64,000 nt of DNA from Moniliella sp. 'wahieum' (lineage: Eukaryota; Basidiomycota; Moniliellomycetes; Moniliellales; Moniliellaceae). Where the stretch lies: assembly GCA_003971905.1 (NCBI GenBank), contig RSEE01000078.1, positions 270,438 to 334,437 of the forward strand. The letters are read 5' to 3'. Of the stretch, positions 1 to 11,060 are shown one piece after another; the first letter of the stretch is position 1, and the number at the start of each line of letters is the position of its first letter. A program made the translations under genes and the position numbers. The notes beneath the pieces were generated by a model. That model had not been told where the DNA came from. It searched no databases and was given only the letters and a program-made list of their open reading frames with translations.

Positions 1-1774
1 CGGGCCGCTTGGAACTTGTTGGGGTTCATACAAGAGCAGAAGCTTGCTTCGTGCCGACGCTTCGAGGTACTGTGCGTAAAACTCGGGCATCATGGGGCAC
101 CATACCTCGGCACATTGAACCGTCGCAATGTGACCCTTGGCCGCGAGGTCCATTCAGTTGGCCTCGTACAGCTTGGGCCCAACCAGAAAGTTGAGTTCGT
201 CAATCTTATCGTCCTCGCGAACCAAAGTGGCGGTCAAACCTAACTTGGAAGGCGCCTTGATCTTGCTTAGCACCCTACGGAACATGCTAGCTGGTACCAC
301 GTGTACCTCATCGAGCAAAATAAACCCCCATTCACGCGATTCGAGAAAGCTCATCATCTTTTGCGGAAGGTAAGACCGCTTGCCCGTGTTGGCCACCATC
401 GAATACGTCGACACGACAATTCCTGAAGCCCCCAAAACTTCTCTTTGGAATCGGCAGTGAAGACGGAGACTTGGTTTTCTTGGATGTTGGACCACTGGAG
501 GAATTGCTGTCGCAATTGAGCAACCGAAACGGAAGAAGTGCACAAGACCAAGCATGATTTTTTGATCGTGCAAGCCGCTGTGATCCCGACCAGCGTTTTT
601 CCTGCCCCACAAGGAAGAACGATGACCCCGCTCCGAGCACGCCCGTTGCCAAACATCTTGCTCAAACTTTTTTTCTTGATATAAGGACGAATGTGGGTGC
701 TGGGCTTGAGGTCAATCTCCAGATTGGCATTGAGTTGGTCGTTGCGAAAGTCGTACTCTTCGAGCATCGGCAGCCCAATCTCTTCACAACCGCTTCTTGA
801 CCATCTCAATGTGCCCCTCGGCAATCTCAAATGAGTGAACTGTCTCATCCTCGTCCAGGTCATCCGCCTCGTCTACCCCAATGATCGCGTCAAATAGGTC
901 GGCCTCGGCGGGAGCGGCTGCGCCAGGCTCAGTTGCTGTCCCAGGCTTGTTCCCCTCCGCTGCCTCGGTGACTGTAGGCCGGCTTGTACCAGGAATCACT
1001 AGGTTGCCCCGCGTTGGCGCTTGGGAACGACTAGCACCTCTGTACCCAGTCGTGACGTCGAGCCTGCTGGCGCATCCACCTCACGCACCCAGGCGGCCGA
1101 AATGACCGCGGATCACGGAGCAAGGTTTGCAGAATATCGGGCTGGGCAGACTCGACAAAGTACTTGTTCTGCTTGAGCACCAGCTTGATCTTCCCAAATG
1201 CAGCGGTAGCATCCGTGAGTCGATGACCGAATTGTGGACCGGCACCTTGGATATCCGGCTCAACACCTCAATGATACCGGCCGGATCGAGCCCGACACTG
1301 ACGGCGGCATAGAGACTGTACTTGGTCAGCTTGTATTCGTGGATAAAGGCAGGACGAGAAAGGTTCGGCAATCGTAATCAGAAAGTCCTGCGCCTGCTCG
1401 GCGATGGGGAGAATCCCTCGAGGATGATGTGCATGTCGTCGGGACTGATCCAGAGCGGGGCGGGTGGCATGGTCGGATTTGAGGTGCATCATACTAAAGT
1501 CGCGGCCATTGGTGAGATGAGGATGGGATGAAAGCCGCCAGCACGAGTGTTGGCACGCAAGTTGAGGGATTGCGTGCCACGCCCGTTGTCCTCATAGTCG
1601 GATACGAAGTCGTCCTGGTACGGGAAGCGCGAACCATCGTCCGGCCGAGTCACCGTGGCTGGCAGGAGGCGCAGCGGAGGAGCTGGCTTCTCCGGGGCGG
1701 GGACCGCGGTTGAGGGTCAGGCGGATCTTGCGCTGAGGGCCATCGTCGCTATCTAGGCCGCGCTTGGACGACAT
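1..1774 (-). CDS. SSL2: TFIIH DNA helicase XPB/Ssl2 (C-terminus beyond the window)
   Basis: This is the 3'-5' ATPase/helicase of general transcription factor IIH, which opens promoters for RNA polymerase II and acts in nucleotide excision repair in the nucleus. The start at 1774 gives [16 protein letters not shown], a basic disordered N-terminus. Next come an XPB N-terminal stretch ([21 protein letters not shown] near 1340, WISPDD before it) and the helicase core: motif I PCGAGKT (about 610-630), motif II as DEVH (about 315-330), then [11 protein letters not shown] as motif III. Conserved blocks lie in different frames, with shifts for example at the C5-A4 run near 428-437 and around 1200-1210. 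The codon for the Trp of LYEANWMDL is TGA (minus strand, 154-156); beyond it the same frame keeps matching the family ([11 protein letters not shown]). The RecA2 half lies off the left edge. The family call is secure. Whether the shifts are real or read errors cannot be told from the sequence. Confidence 0.92.
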
Positions 1775-2209
1775 GGGCGATATGGGGGAGAGGTGGGATT
1801 GGCGGTGGAGAGCGAGTGGCGGGCCCAGACGCCGACGTTTCGATCTGATAAATTGAGGAGAGCATGAGGAGCATTGCAGGCCATGTCCAGGTACTTTGGC
1901 GTAGGACCTACAGTATGAAATGTGCACTTGTGTGGTCCAAGCGCTCCAAGCGTTCAAATTACAAATTTCAGAGTGGTTCGCCCGGTCACGTGGCATCACG
2001 TGCCTCCCGTGGCCTTTATCGGTTGCAATTGAAACAACTCAACTCCCATTCAATGTTCAGGTGGAAATTGCATCGCCCTGCTTCCTGCCGAGGCTCCCGC
2101 GCTCACGTGGAACTTGGGCATGCCTGAGGCCAGACTGGGCAATGGGAATGGTCGACCTTCTTCCTTCTGTCGCCCACCACCGCCACTGGGCGCCCCCCCG
2201 CTGTCTGCC
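1775..2209. promoter_or_regulatory. Divergent SSL2/SPC2 intergenic promoter with three CACGTG boxes
   Basis: This 435-base gap separates two head-to-head genes, so it must hold both promoters. It contains perfect CACGTG E-boxes at 1987-1992, 1997-2002 and 2104-2109; the first two start exactly 10 bases apart, about one helical turn. CACGTG is the known core of fungal bHLH factors (Cbf1/Pho4/Tye7 type). Binding here is inference. No clear TATA box is seen. Confidence 0.5.
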
Positions 2210-2954
2210 ATGGCCGACGCTCCAGAGGCCACTTTCGTCGACATTTCCAACCTCCCTGAGCTCAAGGATGCGTGTGATGGCGCAGTGGAGCGCATCCTGT
2301 CCCGTGCCCCCGCTGCGCCTCGGCTCGCCGCAGCCGAGGCGGCGTCGTTGACCCCCGCGTCCAACCCCAAGCCCACCACAGATGGCCCTGGTGCCGATGA
2401 CGAGGGCGATTTGGAATCCCCGCAGGTGCAGGCGCCTTGGTCTGGGTCCCACATTGTGGGCGACACGAAGCTGGTTCTTGGCTACTTTTGCGTTCCTCCT
2501 GATCGGCGTCAGCGGCTGGTCCTACTTGTCTCCCTTGAGCATGGCCGAGAAGAAGATGCCCAACTTGGTGGCGGTCGCAGTGTACATTGTGTCGGCGGTC
2601 ATACAGCAACTGCTTACCTGGTACCAACGCGATGCGCTTTTTGTTGCGCGCCGCCGTGCGTCGCAGCACGGGATCATCCTGACCGAGCGCTTGACGGTCA
2701 GTGCCGCCCCGCTCCCCAACCCCACTTTGCTGCCTCCGTCCAGCAAGGGTGGCAAGCCGATTTGCGTCCCGCCTGTCTACTCGCTGCGTATGAAGTACGC
2801 GCGCACGTCGAATGGCGGCAAAACACTTCTCAAGCAGGCCGAGCAGCCCTTTGCGCTGGGCCATCTGGGCGAATGGTTTGCGTCCAATGGCGAGTTTTTG
2901 GAAGACGTGTTTGAGCAGCGGTTGCGCGGCGCAGTAGCCAAGATGATCGATTGA
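2210..2954 (+). CDS. SPC2: Signal peptidase complex subunit 2 (SPC25 family)
   Basis: This non-catalytic subunit of the ER signal peptidase complex helps couple it to the Sec61 translocon. The ATG at 2210 gives MADAPEATFVDISNLPELKD. The length of about 247 residues suits the family. There are two membrane segments, FLATFAFLLIGVSGWSYL (about residues 90-107) and LVAVAVYIVSAVIQQLLTWY (about 118-137), with cytosolic N- and C-termini, then a conserved Y-x-L-x-M-x-Y block (VYSLRMKYAR) and the end at AKMID. The N-terminal part and the membrane part are in different frames; the switch is around 2470-2490, just before the first membrane segment, and is explained by one base. It runs divergently from SSL2 and converges on the CENP-H-like gene with only about 110 bases between stop codons. 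Confidence 0.85.
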
Positions 2955-3063
2955 TGGGCTTACTACTTGCACGCTACGATACCTCCTCTGTCTTCCCCCT
3001 CGCCTGCTATATTCCACCCATCTTGTTTGTCTCCTCGTCACCTTCTCGGGTTTCCATCCCCAT

Positions 3064-4187
3064 TCATAACTCGGTCGTGTCCTCCATAGTTACCTCGGTA
3101 GTATCCGCCACCCGTGCCGACACCCTCGTCTCGTCAGCTGTGGGAGGCTGGGAGCTCGGGGTGGGCACCGGGTCGTTGACCGCATCGGTGGTCGAAGTAG
3201 CTTGCTCCTGCTCTTGGGAAGGCAGGTCAAATGGGTTGCCCTCCTCTTCTTCCTCTTCGGGCTCCGACGCTTGCTCCACATCCGATTCGTCCTCCTCCGA
3301 CTCATCCGTATCGCTCCCTACTGCCCGGGGGTCCTGGAGGTGGACCATCAACTCAGCCAGACGCGGGTCAGAAACCCAGTCGAGACCCGACTCGAGAATC
3401 AGACCTTGGAGCACTCCACGAACAATGGACACCTTGTCCCTTGTATCGCTCAGCGCCGCGGCCAGGTCGGCGCCCGGGCCGGAACTCGAAGGTTCGGTGG
3501 CTGAGGCGCCAAAGCCAGGGACCGTACGTGTGGTCCTCCGCGCCGGCGGCGCAGGCAGATTGGCCACTTGCTCCGCAAGATCAGCACGTAATTGTACATT
3601 TTGACGAAGCACGTCGGCGCGTTGGCGCTCCAGTTGGTAGCGCTGCGTGTGGAGACGCAAGAGTACAAGGACAAGTCGTCCCGTTCGTTGACCAGGGTGC
3701 GGGGTCGAGCGGGGTTGCGGTAGGTGGAGGCGCGCCAGGCGTACTGGGGCTGCGGTCGTGGGGGACAAAGGGGAGATGGGTGACCGCGTCGGTTACGGCA
3801 GCTTGATCCGATGCGTGCTGGATCAGGGCAGTGCGAATCGCATCGCGTTCTCGAGCGGCAGCGAGACGTTTGCGCGCAAGGTCGAGCCGAGCAAGAGCAT
3901 CGGGCAGTGCCTTGGCCGCGGCACGTTCCGAAGAGGATGCGTCCTGAAGGGACTGGCGACGCAGCGCGTCAATCTCCTCGAGGGCGGTTTGGCCGGGGCA
4001 GCGCGCCAGGCGGCCACGGTCTGCTGCTTGTTGACCAGCGCGGCGCGGCGCGGACCGAGCTCGTGGGCAAGGGCGGAAAGAAGCGGGGGCTGAGAGGGGG
4101 GGAGGGAGACTGAGAAGGCGGGGCAGGTGGTGGTGGGGTAGGGGCAGAGGGGGCAGCCGAGGCGGAGCCCAAAACCCACAGCGACAT
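3064..4187 (-). CDS. CENP-H-like inner kinetochore protein
   Basis: This is probably the CENP-H (fission yeast Fta3, budding yeast Mcm16) subunit of the constitutive centromere network. The C-terminal block around 3380-3450 reads VRGVLQGLILESGLDW followed by DPRLAELM, which matches the diagnostic CENP-H C-terminal signature (VLQGLI-x-GSGVDWA-x-DP-x-L-x-EL). Upstream are long charged, probably coiled-coil helices (LEEIDALRRQ..., ARLDLARKRLAAARERDAI, RYQLERQRADVLRQN). The tail is acidic (DTDESEEDESD, then EEEEEEG) and ends TTEL. The start at 4187 gives MSLWVLGSASAAP followed by a Pro-rich leader. At least three frame changes occur (near 3590-3640, 3950-4020 and 4080). The span is about 370 codons, longer than usual because of the Pro-rich leader and acidic tail. 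The identification rests mainly on the C-terminal signature. Confidence 0.62.
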
Positions 4188-5210
4188 GGCTTGCTGGCTG
4201 GCTGGTTGGTTGGGTGCGGTTGGGGACGCGTGTGGACGCAGTGGCCGTGCCCAGGAGCGCGTCGCGACGTGCTGAGATAACCAGCAAGCATTACGCACGT
4301 AAGCACGCGGGTCTTAACATGACGTGAACAGGTTACAATGCAAGTTTCAAAGTGGAAGCCTCGATGCACTACAATACAATGGCGAATTCGATCGCTGGTG
4401 CGTCGCACACTTTCAGAGACAAGACTGTACGTGGCCTTGGATTGGGTGGATGGCCGGTGGGCGGGCGCAGCAGCAGGAGAGTGGGCGGCGGCCATCCACC
4501 AAGTGGCGAGGGGGCGAGTGGGGCCAGTCGAGCACCCAAATCCGACGTCTTCCAACGCCAACCTGGTCCGACGTGCTCTCCCTCCCAAGTGGGCCGCGTG
4601 GGCTGGGGCGGGGCATTTGCAGCGCATGCGCACCACACGGCGGCTGTGTCCGGCGGGGTTTGTTTGTTGTGCGCACCGCACCGAGTGCCTGAGTCTGCGG
4701 CGGATTGCCAGGGCAGGCAGGCGCAGCAAGGGTCTGTGCACTGCTATCGTCTGGATAGTCTGGACAGTGGGCTGGCATGGCCCAGATGGCGCCGTGGGCA
4801 CACATTGGGTACGTTGGGTGGAACGTGGAACGTCCAAGGAAACGCTAAACTCAGCGGGAAGCTTCCACTGCGTGTGGTTGTACGTGCGTGCTGTGTTCGT
4901 GCGTTGGACTGGGGCGAGTATGGCGACTCTGGACGCAGGCCTCACTCGGACTCAGTAGGACTCAGTCCACGCTGCTGTAGACGTTTGCACCATTCAGCGC
5001 ATCATCGATCATCCATGCACGCCCTATCAGCGCATCATGCATCGTACGGTGCGTGGGGTTGCATCATCGATCGACATCACCCCTCCGCCATCAGCCATCC
5101 CGCCGCTCAGGCCCAGCACCGCTTTGGCTGCCTTGCATCGACATCATGCATCACACATCAGCCCCTAGTCTGCACGATCCCCCTCCCCCTCCTCTTTCCT
5201 CTCCACCCCC
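4188..5210. other. Intergenic region between divergent CENP-H-like and peptidase genes
   Basis: This is about 1 kb with no supported gene. Long open frames cross it on both strands, but they share no family motif and are products of GC-rich sequence. From about 4985 to 5160 it holds several GATC/ATCGAT/ATGCAT words (catcatcgatcatc, gcatcatgcatcg) like those of the heptamer arrays elsewhere. The last 50 bases before the peptidase ATG are a C/T-rich leader typical of fungal 5' ends. Confidence 0.5.
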
Positions 5211-8162
5211 ATGTCCACCCCCCCCGTCCCCGTCGTCCCCGCGGCGTTCCAGGCGCTTGCCCCCCGCACGCCCTCCCGCCGCCCCTCGCTCGCCGCCCCG
5301 CCCCCCCCCCCCGCAGCAGCAGCTCCCACGACCCCCTCTCCGCCCCCACCGTCGCCAACCGCATCCACTCTGTCCTCGCCTCCATCCCCAAGATCAGCAA
5401 TGTCTCCTTCATCCCTGCCGCGCCCCTCTCCGGCACACGCCACGCCGCCAGCGTCCGTCCACGCGCCGCCCAGCTCCGCATGACCCTCCGTTCCCGCGAG
5501 CTCACCCCCGCCTCCAGGCGCCCTGCCTGGCACTGGCCTCGACTACATTGCCCGCGTCGTTGTGCCGCTTGCCTACGAGCTGTTCGAAGACGGCACTCCC
5601 GTTGTCACTGCCGTCGACCGTGAGGCTCTTCACACCGTCACCCCCGTCCCAGCCCTCTCCGACACGGTCGCGGCCGAACGGCGGTGCATTGCGACCGGTC
5701 GCAAGGTCGTCCTCCGCTCCGCCTCCAACCGCCGTGTAGTCGAGGTCTGGGCCGGCGCAGCGCTGGTCGCGTCAGAGGACGTGACCGATCTCCATGGCGA
5801 ATTTATCACTGATGGTACGTTGCTTGCTCTGGTCCGCTCGTCTTCCTTGTTCTGCCAAGTCATAGCTATACCCTCCCCCCCCTCCCCCCCTTCTTCCTTC
5901 CCAACTAACAGTTTGTCTGTTCCGTCGACACAGAAACCTATGGTACCCTCGACATTGATGGCACTACCTCCACTTTGATTTACAGTGCCGAGGCCAATGC
6001 TCCCGATGGCCACAAGTATGACTACCTTCCTTCCTTGGGCGAAAAGGCAAGTGGTCACAAACGGCCGACAATCTATCGCTTCAGTGGTCCGAAACTCCCG
6101 CGCCCAACGACATCACCAGTGTTGTCGCTGCTGCGCCTCCCAAGGGCCGGGTGAAGCCCGTTGTGCCAGACTCGGCGCCGGAAGAGCTGCGGGGCATTAT
6201 CTTTGCCCAAGCGTCTCTCTTGGCCGCGATCGAGGGGGAGGAGAACGCGCACCAAGGAGTTGTGGCGACCGGGTACCAGCCCCTGGGCAATGGAAACCGA
6301 CTGGGCGTGATTTACTACTGCACCAACCGTCCGTCGGACATTTACCTTTTGACCTATGCCTCGGAGCCCAAAGCGACCACCAAGTTCCAGTGGCGCAATC
6401 TGACTGCCAGCCAGGCCAAGGTCAGCACGACGGGCAAGACGGTGGAGGGCAAGGAGTACGCGTGGCGTCGTCCGTGCATCCGGACTGGGTACCGGGTCGA
6501 TGCCGAGGGCTTGGTGATGGGTCAGCAACAGATTTACGCGTTGGCACAGCCCGCGAGGGACCTCATCGCTCGGCGGACTTTTTGCGCTGCCTGGTGCGAA
6601 GTGTTCCGCTCGGTACGGCGGACCACTCGCCGGACCCGCCCCAGGCTACCGAAAAAGTCGACCCGCTCGTCTTCCAGCAAGATGTCCTGGTTGCTTTCCC
6701 GACGCCCTTGCCCCGCTTGTGCCGGTTCGCAGGGCCTGGGCACACGTGCCCTCGGCTGGTGGGAGCGGAGCGGCTTCACCTGCACCGCCGGCTGCCTCAT
6801 TGACACCCGAAGTGGACTTGGAGACGCTCCCCGCCGGAGGTGCCCAGCAATTCTTTGTCGAGGGGGCGATCGAGCGGCCCTTTTTGTCGTATGGCCGGGA
6901 ACGTTCGGATCGGGCGGCGCGCGAGATTACCGATGACGATTTGTTGTTGGTGAATGGCTTTGTTGGGTCCGAGACTGGGTTTTACGCGATCCGGATTGGG
7001 CAAGATGCGCAAGGCCAGATGCAGTTTGAGGGAGAATTTTTGCCTTCGGCGACATTGTTGGCGACGAATGGACAGGGCCTGGCGGCATTTGCTACCACCT
7101 CGCCTACCATCCCTCCGCTGCTCGGGATCTTTACCATTGCGCCGGGCCGGGATGCGTTTGCGGCGTTCCGGCGGCATGAGGTGTCGACAGTGTGGGACTC
7201 GTTGAAGGACTCCAAGGCGAGTGTGCTGGATAAGATGCTGCTTCGGCTCGCGGCTCATACCCACACGGGCCTCGGTGTTGACAACAATTGCGATGCGATT
7301 GTTTTGGCACCGTTTCATGCTCAGGTGGGCGTCTCTCGCAACCGCTCTTCCTCCCTCTCGCTCGTTCGCCGCGGCATCACCGCCCCCGCCGGTTCTTCTC
7401 CCGCTGGTGCGCCTCCCAGTGCCCCGCCTACCATCCTCTACCCCCATGGCGGCCCGCACTCGAGCACGGCCTACGCGTTTGACGCGGACCGGGCGACGTT
7501 GGCGCTGCTGGGGTATCAAGTGATTATGCCCAACTATACCGGCAGCGTGGGCAAGACCGATGCGTTTGTCCGCCGCCTGATGGGCCGGGTGGGGGACTTG
7601 GACGTGAAAGATTGCGTGATGGTGATGGACCAGTTGGTGGCGAAGCGGATGGTGCAGATTGATCCCAAGCTGGTCTTTGTTTCGGGCGGCTCGCACGGTG
7701 GGTTCATTGTGCACACTTGTTGGGCCAGTACCCGGGCAAGTTCCGTGCTGCCGCGTTGCGCAACCCGGTAATCGACATTGCGGCCATGGTGCACACGACC
7801 GACATACCCGATTGGTGCTATGCCGTGCTCGATGCACCGTACAAGTTTTGCGCCGCCGTTGCCCGTTTCGTTGGAGGCTTTGCAGGCCATGCGCGCTGCT
7901 TCGCCCATCAGGTATGCCGACAAGATTCAAGATGCATTGCTGCTCTTGTTGGGCGAGGCGGATCAGCGAGTCCCGCCGGCACAGAGCAGGTTGCTGTACC
8001 ATGCTTTGCGCCAGCGCGGCGCGGACGTCTCGTTGCTCTCCTTCCCCGCCAGACCATGCACTGGAAACGCACGCGGCACAAGAAGCTGCTTTCGATGCGA
8101 CCTTTGCCTTGTTTGAGCGCATGGGCGGCCAACAGGCACGCCAGCCTTGGGCCCAACTCTGA
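5211..8162 (+). CDS. Acylaminoacyl-peptidase (S9 prolyl-oligopeptidase family, APEH-like)
   Basis: This serine peptidase releases N-acylated amino acids from blocked peptides and probably acts in the cytosol. The ATG at 5211 gives MSTPPVPVVPAAFQAL, a Pro/Ala-rich leader. A beta-propeller region follows (to about 7330), then the alpha/beta-hydrolase domain: oxyanion loop HGGPHSS (about 7444), nucleophile motif GGSHGGF with Ser codon 7691-7693, catalytic Asp in GEADQRVPP (about 7957), and catalytic His in DHALETH (about 8053). It ends RQPWAQL. An intron lies at 5815-5933 (119 nt, gtacgt...cag, with ctaac branch), joining ITD to ETYGTLDIDG. Frame changes near 5320, 5505, 6530-6800, 7710 and 8050 break the frame. 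At about 940 codons it is longer than the usual 730, so another intron in the middle is possible. S9C acylaminoacyl-peptidase is preferred over dipeptidyl-peptidase IV because there is no membrane anchor and the motif is GGSHGGF. Confidence 0.85.
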
Positions 8163-8183
8163 TCTGGGACGACCGGAATCCCT

Positions 8184-8205
8184 CAGGCCTCACTAGTGAG
8201 GCCTG
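8184..8205. repeat. Perfect 22-base palindrome after the peptidase stop codon
   Basis: The two half-sites CAGGCCTCACT and AGTGAGGCCTG are exact reverse complements with no spacer. The element begins 21 bases after the peptidase stop. It combines AGGCCT and ACTAGT, two of the palindromic hexamers found in the intergenic arrays. It could fold as a hairpin in the 3' UTR or act in termination; that role is inference. Confidence 0.8.
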
Positions 8206-8412
8206 TCCCTGCGCCCACCCCGGAGCCGCGGGTAGGAACAAATTAGTAATGCTCAGCGCTCACATTCCAACTGATCTCCATGAGGGTAGAACGTGCCGAG
8301 TAGATGGGGAAGGGACAGCCGTTTGCGAAGAGGAGTAGGTGGGGTGTAGGCGGTGCTTTTAGCAAGCGAATGGTGCGCAGATCTGCAACGAAATGAGCAG
8401 GTTTAAGTGGGC

Positions 8413-8423
8413 AAAAGAAAAAA
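8413..8423 (-). terminator. Pol III T-run terminator of tRNA-Ser
   Basis: On the minus strand, six T residues follow the discriminator base directly, and after one C come four more T. This is the usual RNA polymerase III stop signal. Confidence 0.8.
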
Positions 8424-8519
8424 CGACAACGACAGGACTCGAACCTGTGCAGGCAAAGCCTAATTGATATCGCCCAATAGAGTTCGAATCAATCCCCTTA
8501 ACCACTCGGGCACGTTGCC
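8424..8519 (-). tRNA. tRNA-Ser (CGA) with a 14-nt intron
   Basis: The acceptor stem GGCAACG pairs with CGTTGTC (one G-U pair) and the discriminator is G, as expected for tRNA-Ser. The D arm contains CCCGAGTGGTTAAGG, the long variable arm has GGCTTTGCC, and the T arm is ACAGG-TTCGAGT-CCTGT. The anticodon stem ATTGA/TCAAT encloses loop TTCGAA+A, giving anticodon CGA (codon UCG). An intron of 14 nt (8469-8482) sits between positions 37 and 38, the canonical site. A and B boxes are intact and the gene is followed by a T-run. Confidence 0.93.
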
Positions 8520-9138
8520 TTATTCAATAGGGAACGCCCTAATGTATACGTGTGATCATTTTTCGTTTCTTCCGTAACCATGCCGTGAAGATGACTGTTG
8601 TTAGCAGTAGGTAAAGCCTATCAATTTTCCGCACATCTCTCAAGTGGAGTTACTGGGTTCGGGATTGGGTCTGGCTCCTGCCCTGATCTATACATAAGCC
8701 ATGTACACTACGTCTGGGAGGATGGCTGATCGGGGGATGAGACCGACAATAGCAGTGCAATGTTCTTTCTCTTCCCACCTCGACCACATAGGATTGTCGA
8801 AGGAGATGAATGAGGAGGGGGGGGGGTACCGAAGGCAGAGGTGGGGGGATATGGTGGGAAAGAGGCACGAATTGGCGCACCTGATACGCGGAGGCTACTG
8901 TGGCGACGGGCACTGAGGCCGTCCCAACTGGGGTAACGCAGAGAGAGCACAGCGATGAGGTGCAAAATGATAGGAGCCCAAAGGAACGTGCCTAGACTGT
9001 GGTATGGAACTTGCAGGACAAGCAGATGCTCTACGTTGGGCTCGACAAAGCCGATACAAGAGCAAAAAAGCAAAGGGATGTGGTGTGACAGGGCGAGAAG
9101 CAACGAAGGGCGAGGGCGAACGAACGGTACCGGACCAG
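8520..9138. other. Intergenic region upstream of tRNA-Ser
   Basis: About 620 bases with no convincing reading frame on either strand. It contains a run of ten G (8817-8826). Nothing else stands out. Confidence 0.5.
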
Positions 9139-11060
9139 TTATGAGCGGAGAGGAGGCGGCAAGCTAGGGTAGTGATGTAGCAGGATGATCAGCGGGTTCT
9201 TCACAAGCGGGATGCCTGGCCAGTGCACCAGGTTAGACACGGGACACGACCTGAGCCCAGCCAGGTTCAACTCATCATCACTCGCATCCAGGTCGGCGGC
9301 GAGGGAAATGAATGTGCCGGGCGGCGGGCGGCGGAGGCGGTGCGGTGAGGCAACAGAGGGGTGGGGGGCGAGGGGCTGGAATGAAGTGGAGTGCTGGGTC
9401 GGGGCGTAGCGGCAGGAAGCAGGGGTGGAGAGGGTTGGATTGGCTCGGTTGGTTGGGGGGAAGGAGGAGCGCCGAGGCTGAACGAGGGCGAGACGGGCCG
9501 TGCTCGTGGCGGTCGGGACGGTGGGAGCGGAAGAACCGGAGGCGAAGCAGGAGGTGACGAATGAAAGCTGCATCTCTTCACCTGTTGATTCGGGCTCAGC
9601 CACCAAAGCAATTGGAGAAGGGGGAACAGAGAGACTGTCCTGTTGTCCCGTCACAACCACGATGGGAGAAAGGGACCGCAGCATGGGCGGTGTGGAGGGC
9701 GAGACAAGAGGGGAGCGCGCGCCATCAGAAGTAAGGGAACGGGAACTGTGTGCACTGCAACTGCGCTGGGCAGCTTGCTTCTCAGCCAGGTTTCGCTGCT
9801 CTCGTGGTCTTGCGACGTCGGACACGTTCCAGCGCGACCAGATGATCAGGCACTTGGTCTTGCGTAATGCTCAACACCCGCCCCGTTGTTCCCTTGCGCC
9901 GGGCCGGGAGAACAACCCCCTCTGCCCCACCACCCCACGCCTGTTCCATCCACACGCACACCCGTCCGCTCCTGTAGTTCCCGCAGCATCCCATGCCCCA
10001 TCGCCGGACTGATCCCCGTCCCTCGCCGACGCGCCAGAGCAATCTCTGCCTCGGCTGCGGCCACACGGGGGCTTTTGGGCTCCGGTAGTGGGTTGGGGTG
10101 GGACCGGATGGTGTAGAAGGGGAAGGAGGGAGCGAAGGGGATCTTTTTCCGGTCAGAGGCAAGGTCCAGCTTGGGGCAGGGGGCGAAGGAGGTACGCCTT
10201 CTTCCCCCTCGTACGAGATGACTACCGACGGCGTCGATTCGTTCCCCAGCGCGGAAGAAAGGAACCATTGCCGGCGGCAGAAGAAAACGAGGCAGATGGG
10301 GTACGGTCACGGTCCAGTTCCTGAAACGCATCCGGTCCACCACCACGCAGCATGGGCCCTATATCAAGCAAACCATCAGTATCCCGCTTGGCACACAAGA
10401 GCGGGGGCGGGGACGGGGGGCACGTACCAGCGGAGGAAGTTGGTGGAGCATGTGTCAGGCCACCCCAGAGAGGCAGATTTGATGCGGAGGTAATGCCAGT
10501 GCGGCTTGCTCGCAGCGGACTGGCCCAAGCGGCCGACTGGGGCAAGGCGACTCCACCTGTAGTGTGCGGGACCAGAGGGCGGGCCGAGGGGTCAATGTCA
10601 AAACGCCGGGCGCGCGGCGGAGGGCGGTAGGCATCGGTGCGAGAAGACCATGCGAGTCGAGACACGGGCTCGGTCGCAATCGATGCCTGGAAGCGAGCAA
10701 TGCGGTCTTGCAGGGAGCCAGGCGAGGAGGGGGAGGTGGAAGCGGTGGGCCCCGTACGCGGCGGTGCAGGCTGCGTCTCAAACGCCCGGCAGCCGAGTGC
10801 GGGCGCGGGAGCAGCGGGCGAGGGGGCGCATCGGCGGCGGGGGGCGCAAGGGCGAGGGAGAAGGCTGGGGGCGGGTGCGGGGCAGGCGCAGGACGGCGGG
10901 CGGGGGGGGGGCGCGCATTGTTCTGGGTGGCGCGCTGGAGCGATGCAATGCGCTCGGACAAGGACGAGGCGGTGGCGGGCATGTCGCGCAGGGTGTATGC
11001 GCTGTGGCGGCGCGTGGGCGCATGCGGCGACGTGTGGGGGGCGGCGGCGGGCATGGGCAT
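9139..11060 (-). CDS. Unrecognised Pro/Ser-rich protein
   Basis: I do not recognise a family. The minus strand is strongly pyrimidine-rich across this span and protein-like blocks occur in succession with frame changes: MPMPAAAPHTSPHAPTRRHS and then TASSLSERIASLQRATQNN near 10950-11060, GLLDIGPMLRGGGPDAFQEL (about 10330), a basic block AEAEIALARRRGTG (about 10040), QVPDHLVALERVRRRKTTRA (about 9810), and an acidic ending AADLDASDDELNLAG (about 9270). The first ATG in the leading frame is 11060; upstream candidates are non-ATG. It would be largely disordered, possibly a regulatory or cytoskeletal scaffold, but no function is claimed. Exact ends and any introns are uncertain. Confidence 0.45.

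Noticed and set aside
3581-4945. Long minus-strand frame of 454 codons extending past the CENP-H-like start
   Set aside because: Only the part below about 4090 carries helical, family-like text; the rest is low-complexity translation of GC-rich intergenic DNA.
4352-5623. Long plus-strand frame of 423 codons before the peptidase
   Set aside because: No domain; it runs out of frame through the peptidase start and most of its length is intergenic.
6797-8122. 441-codon minus-strand frame antisense to the peptidase
   Set aside because: It is the complement of a strongly supported gene with catalytic motifs and shows no domain.
8184-8205. Transposon terminal inverted repeat
   Set aside because: The two arms are adjacent with nothing between them, and no partner end or target duplication is visible.
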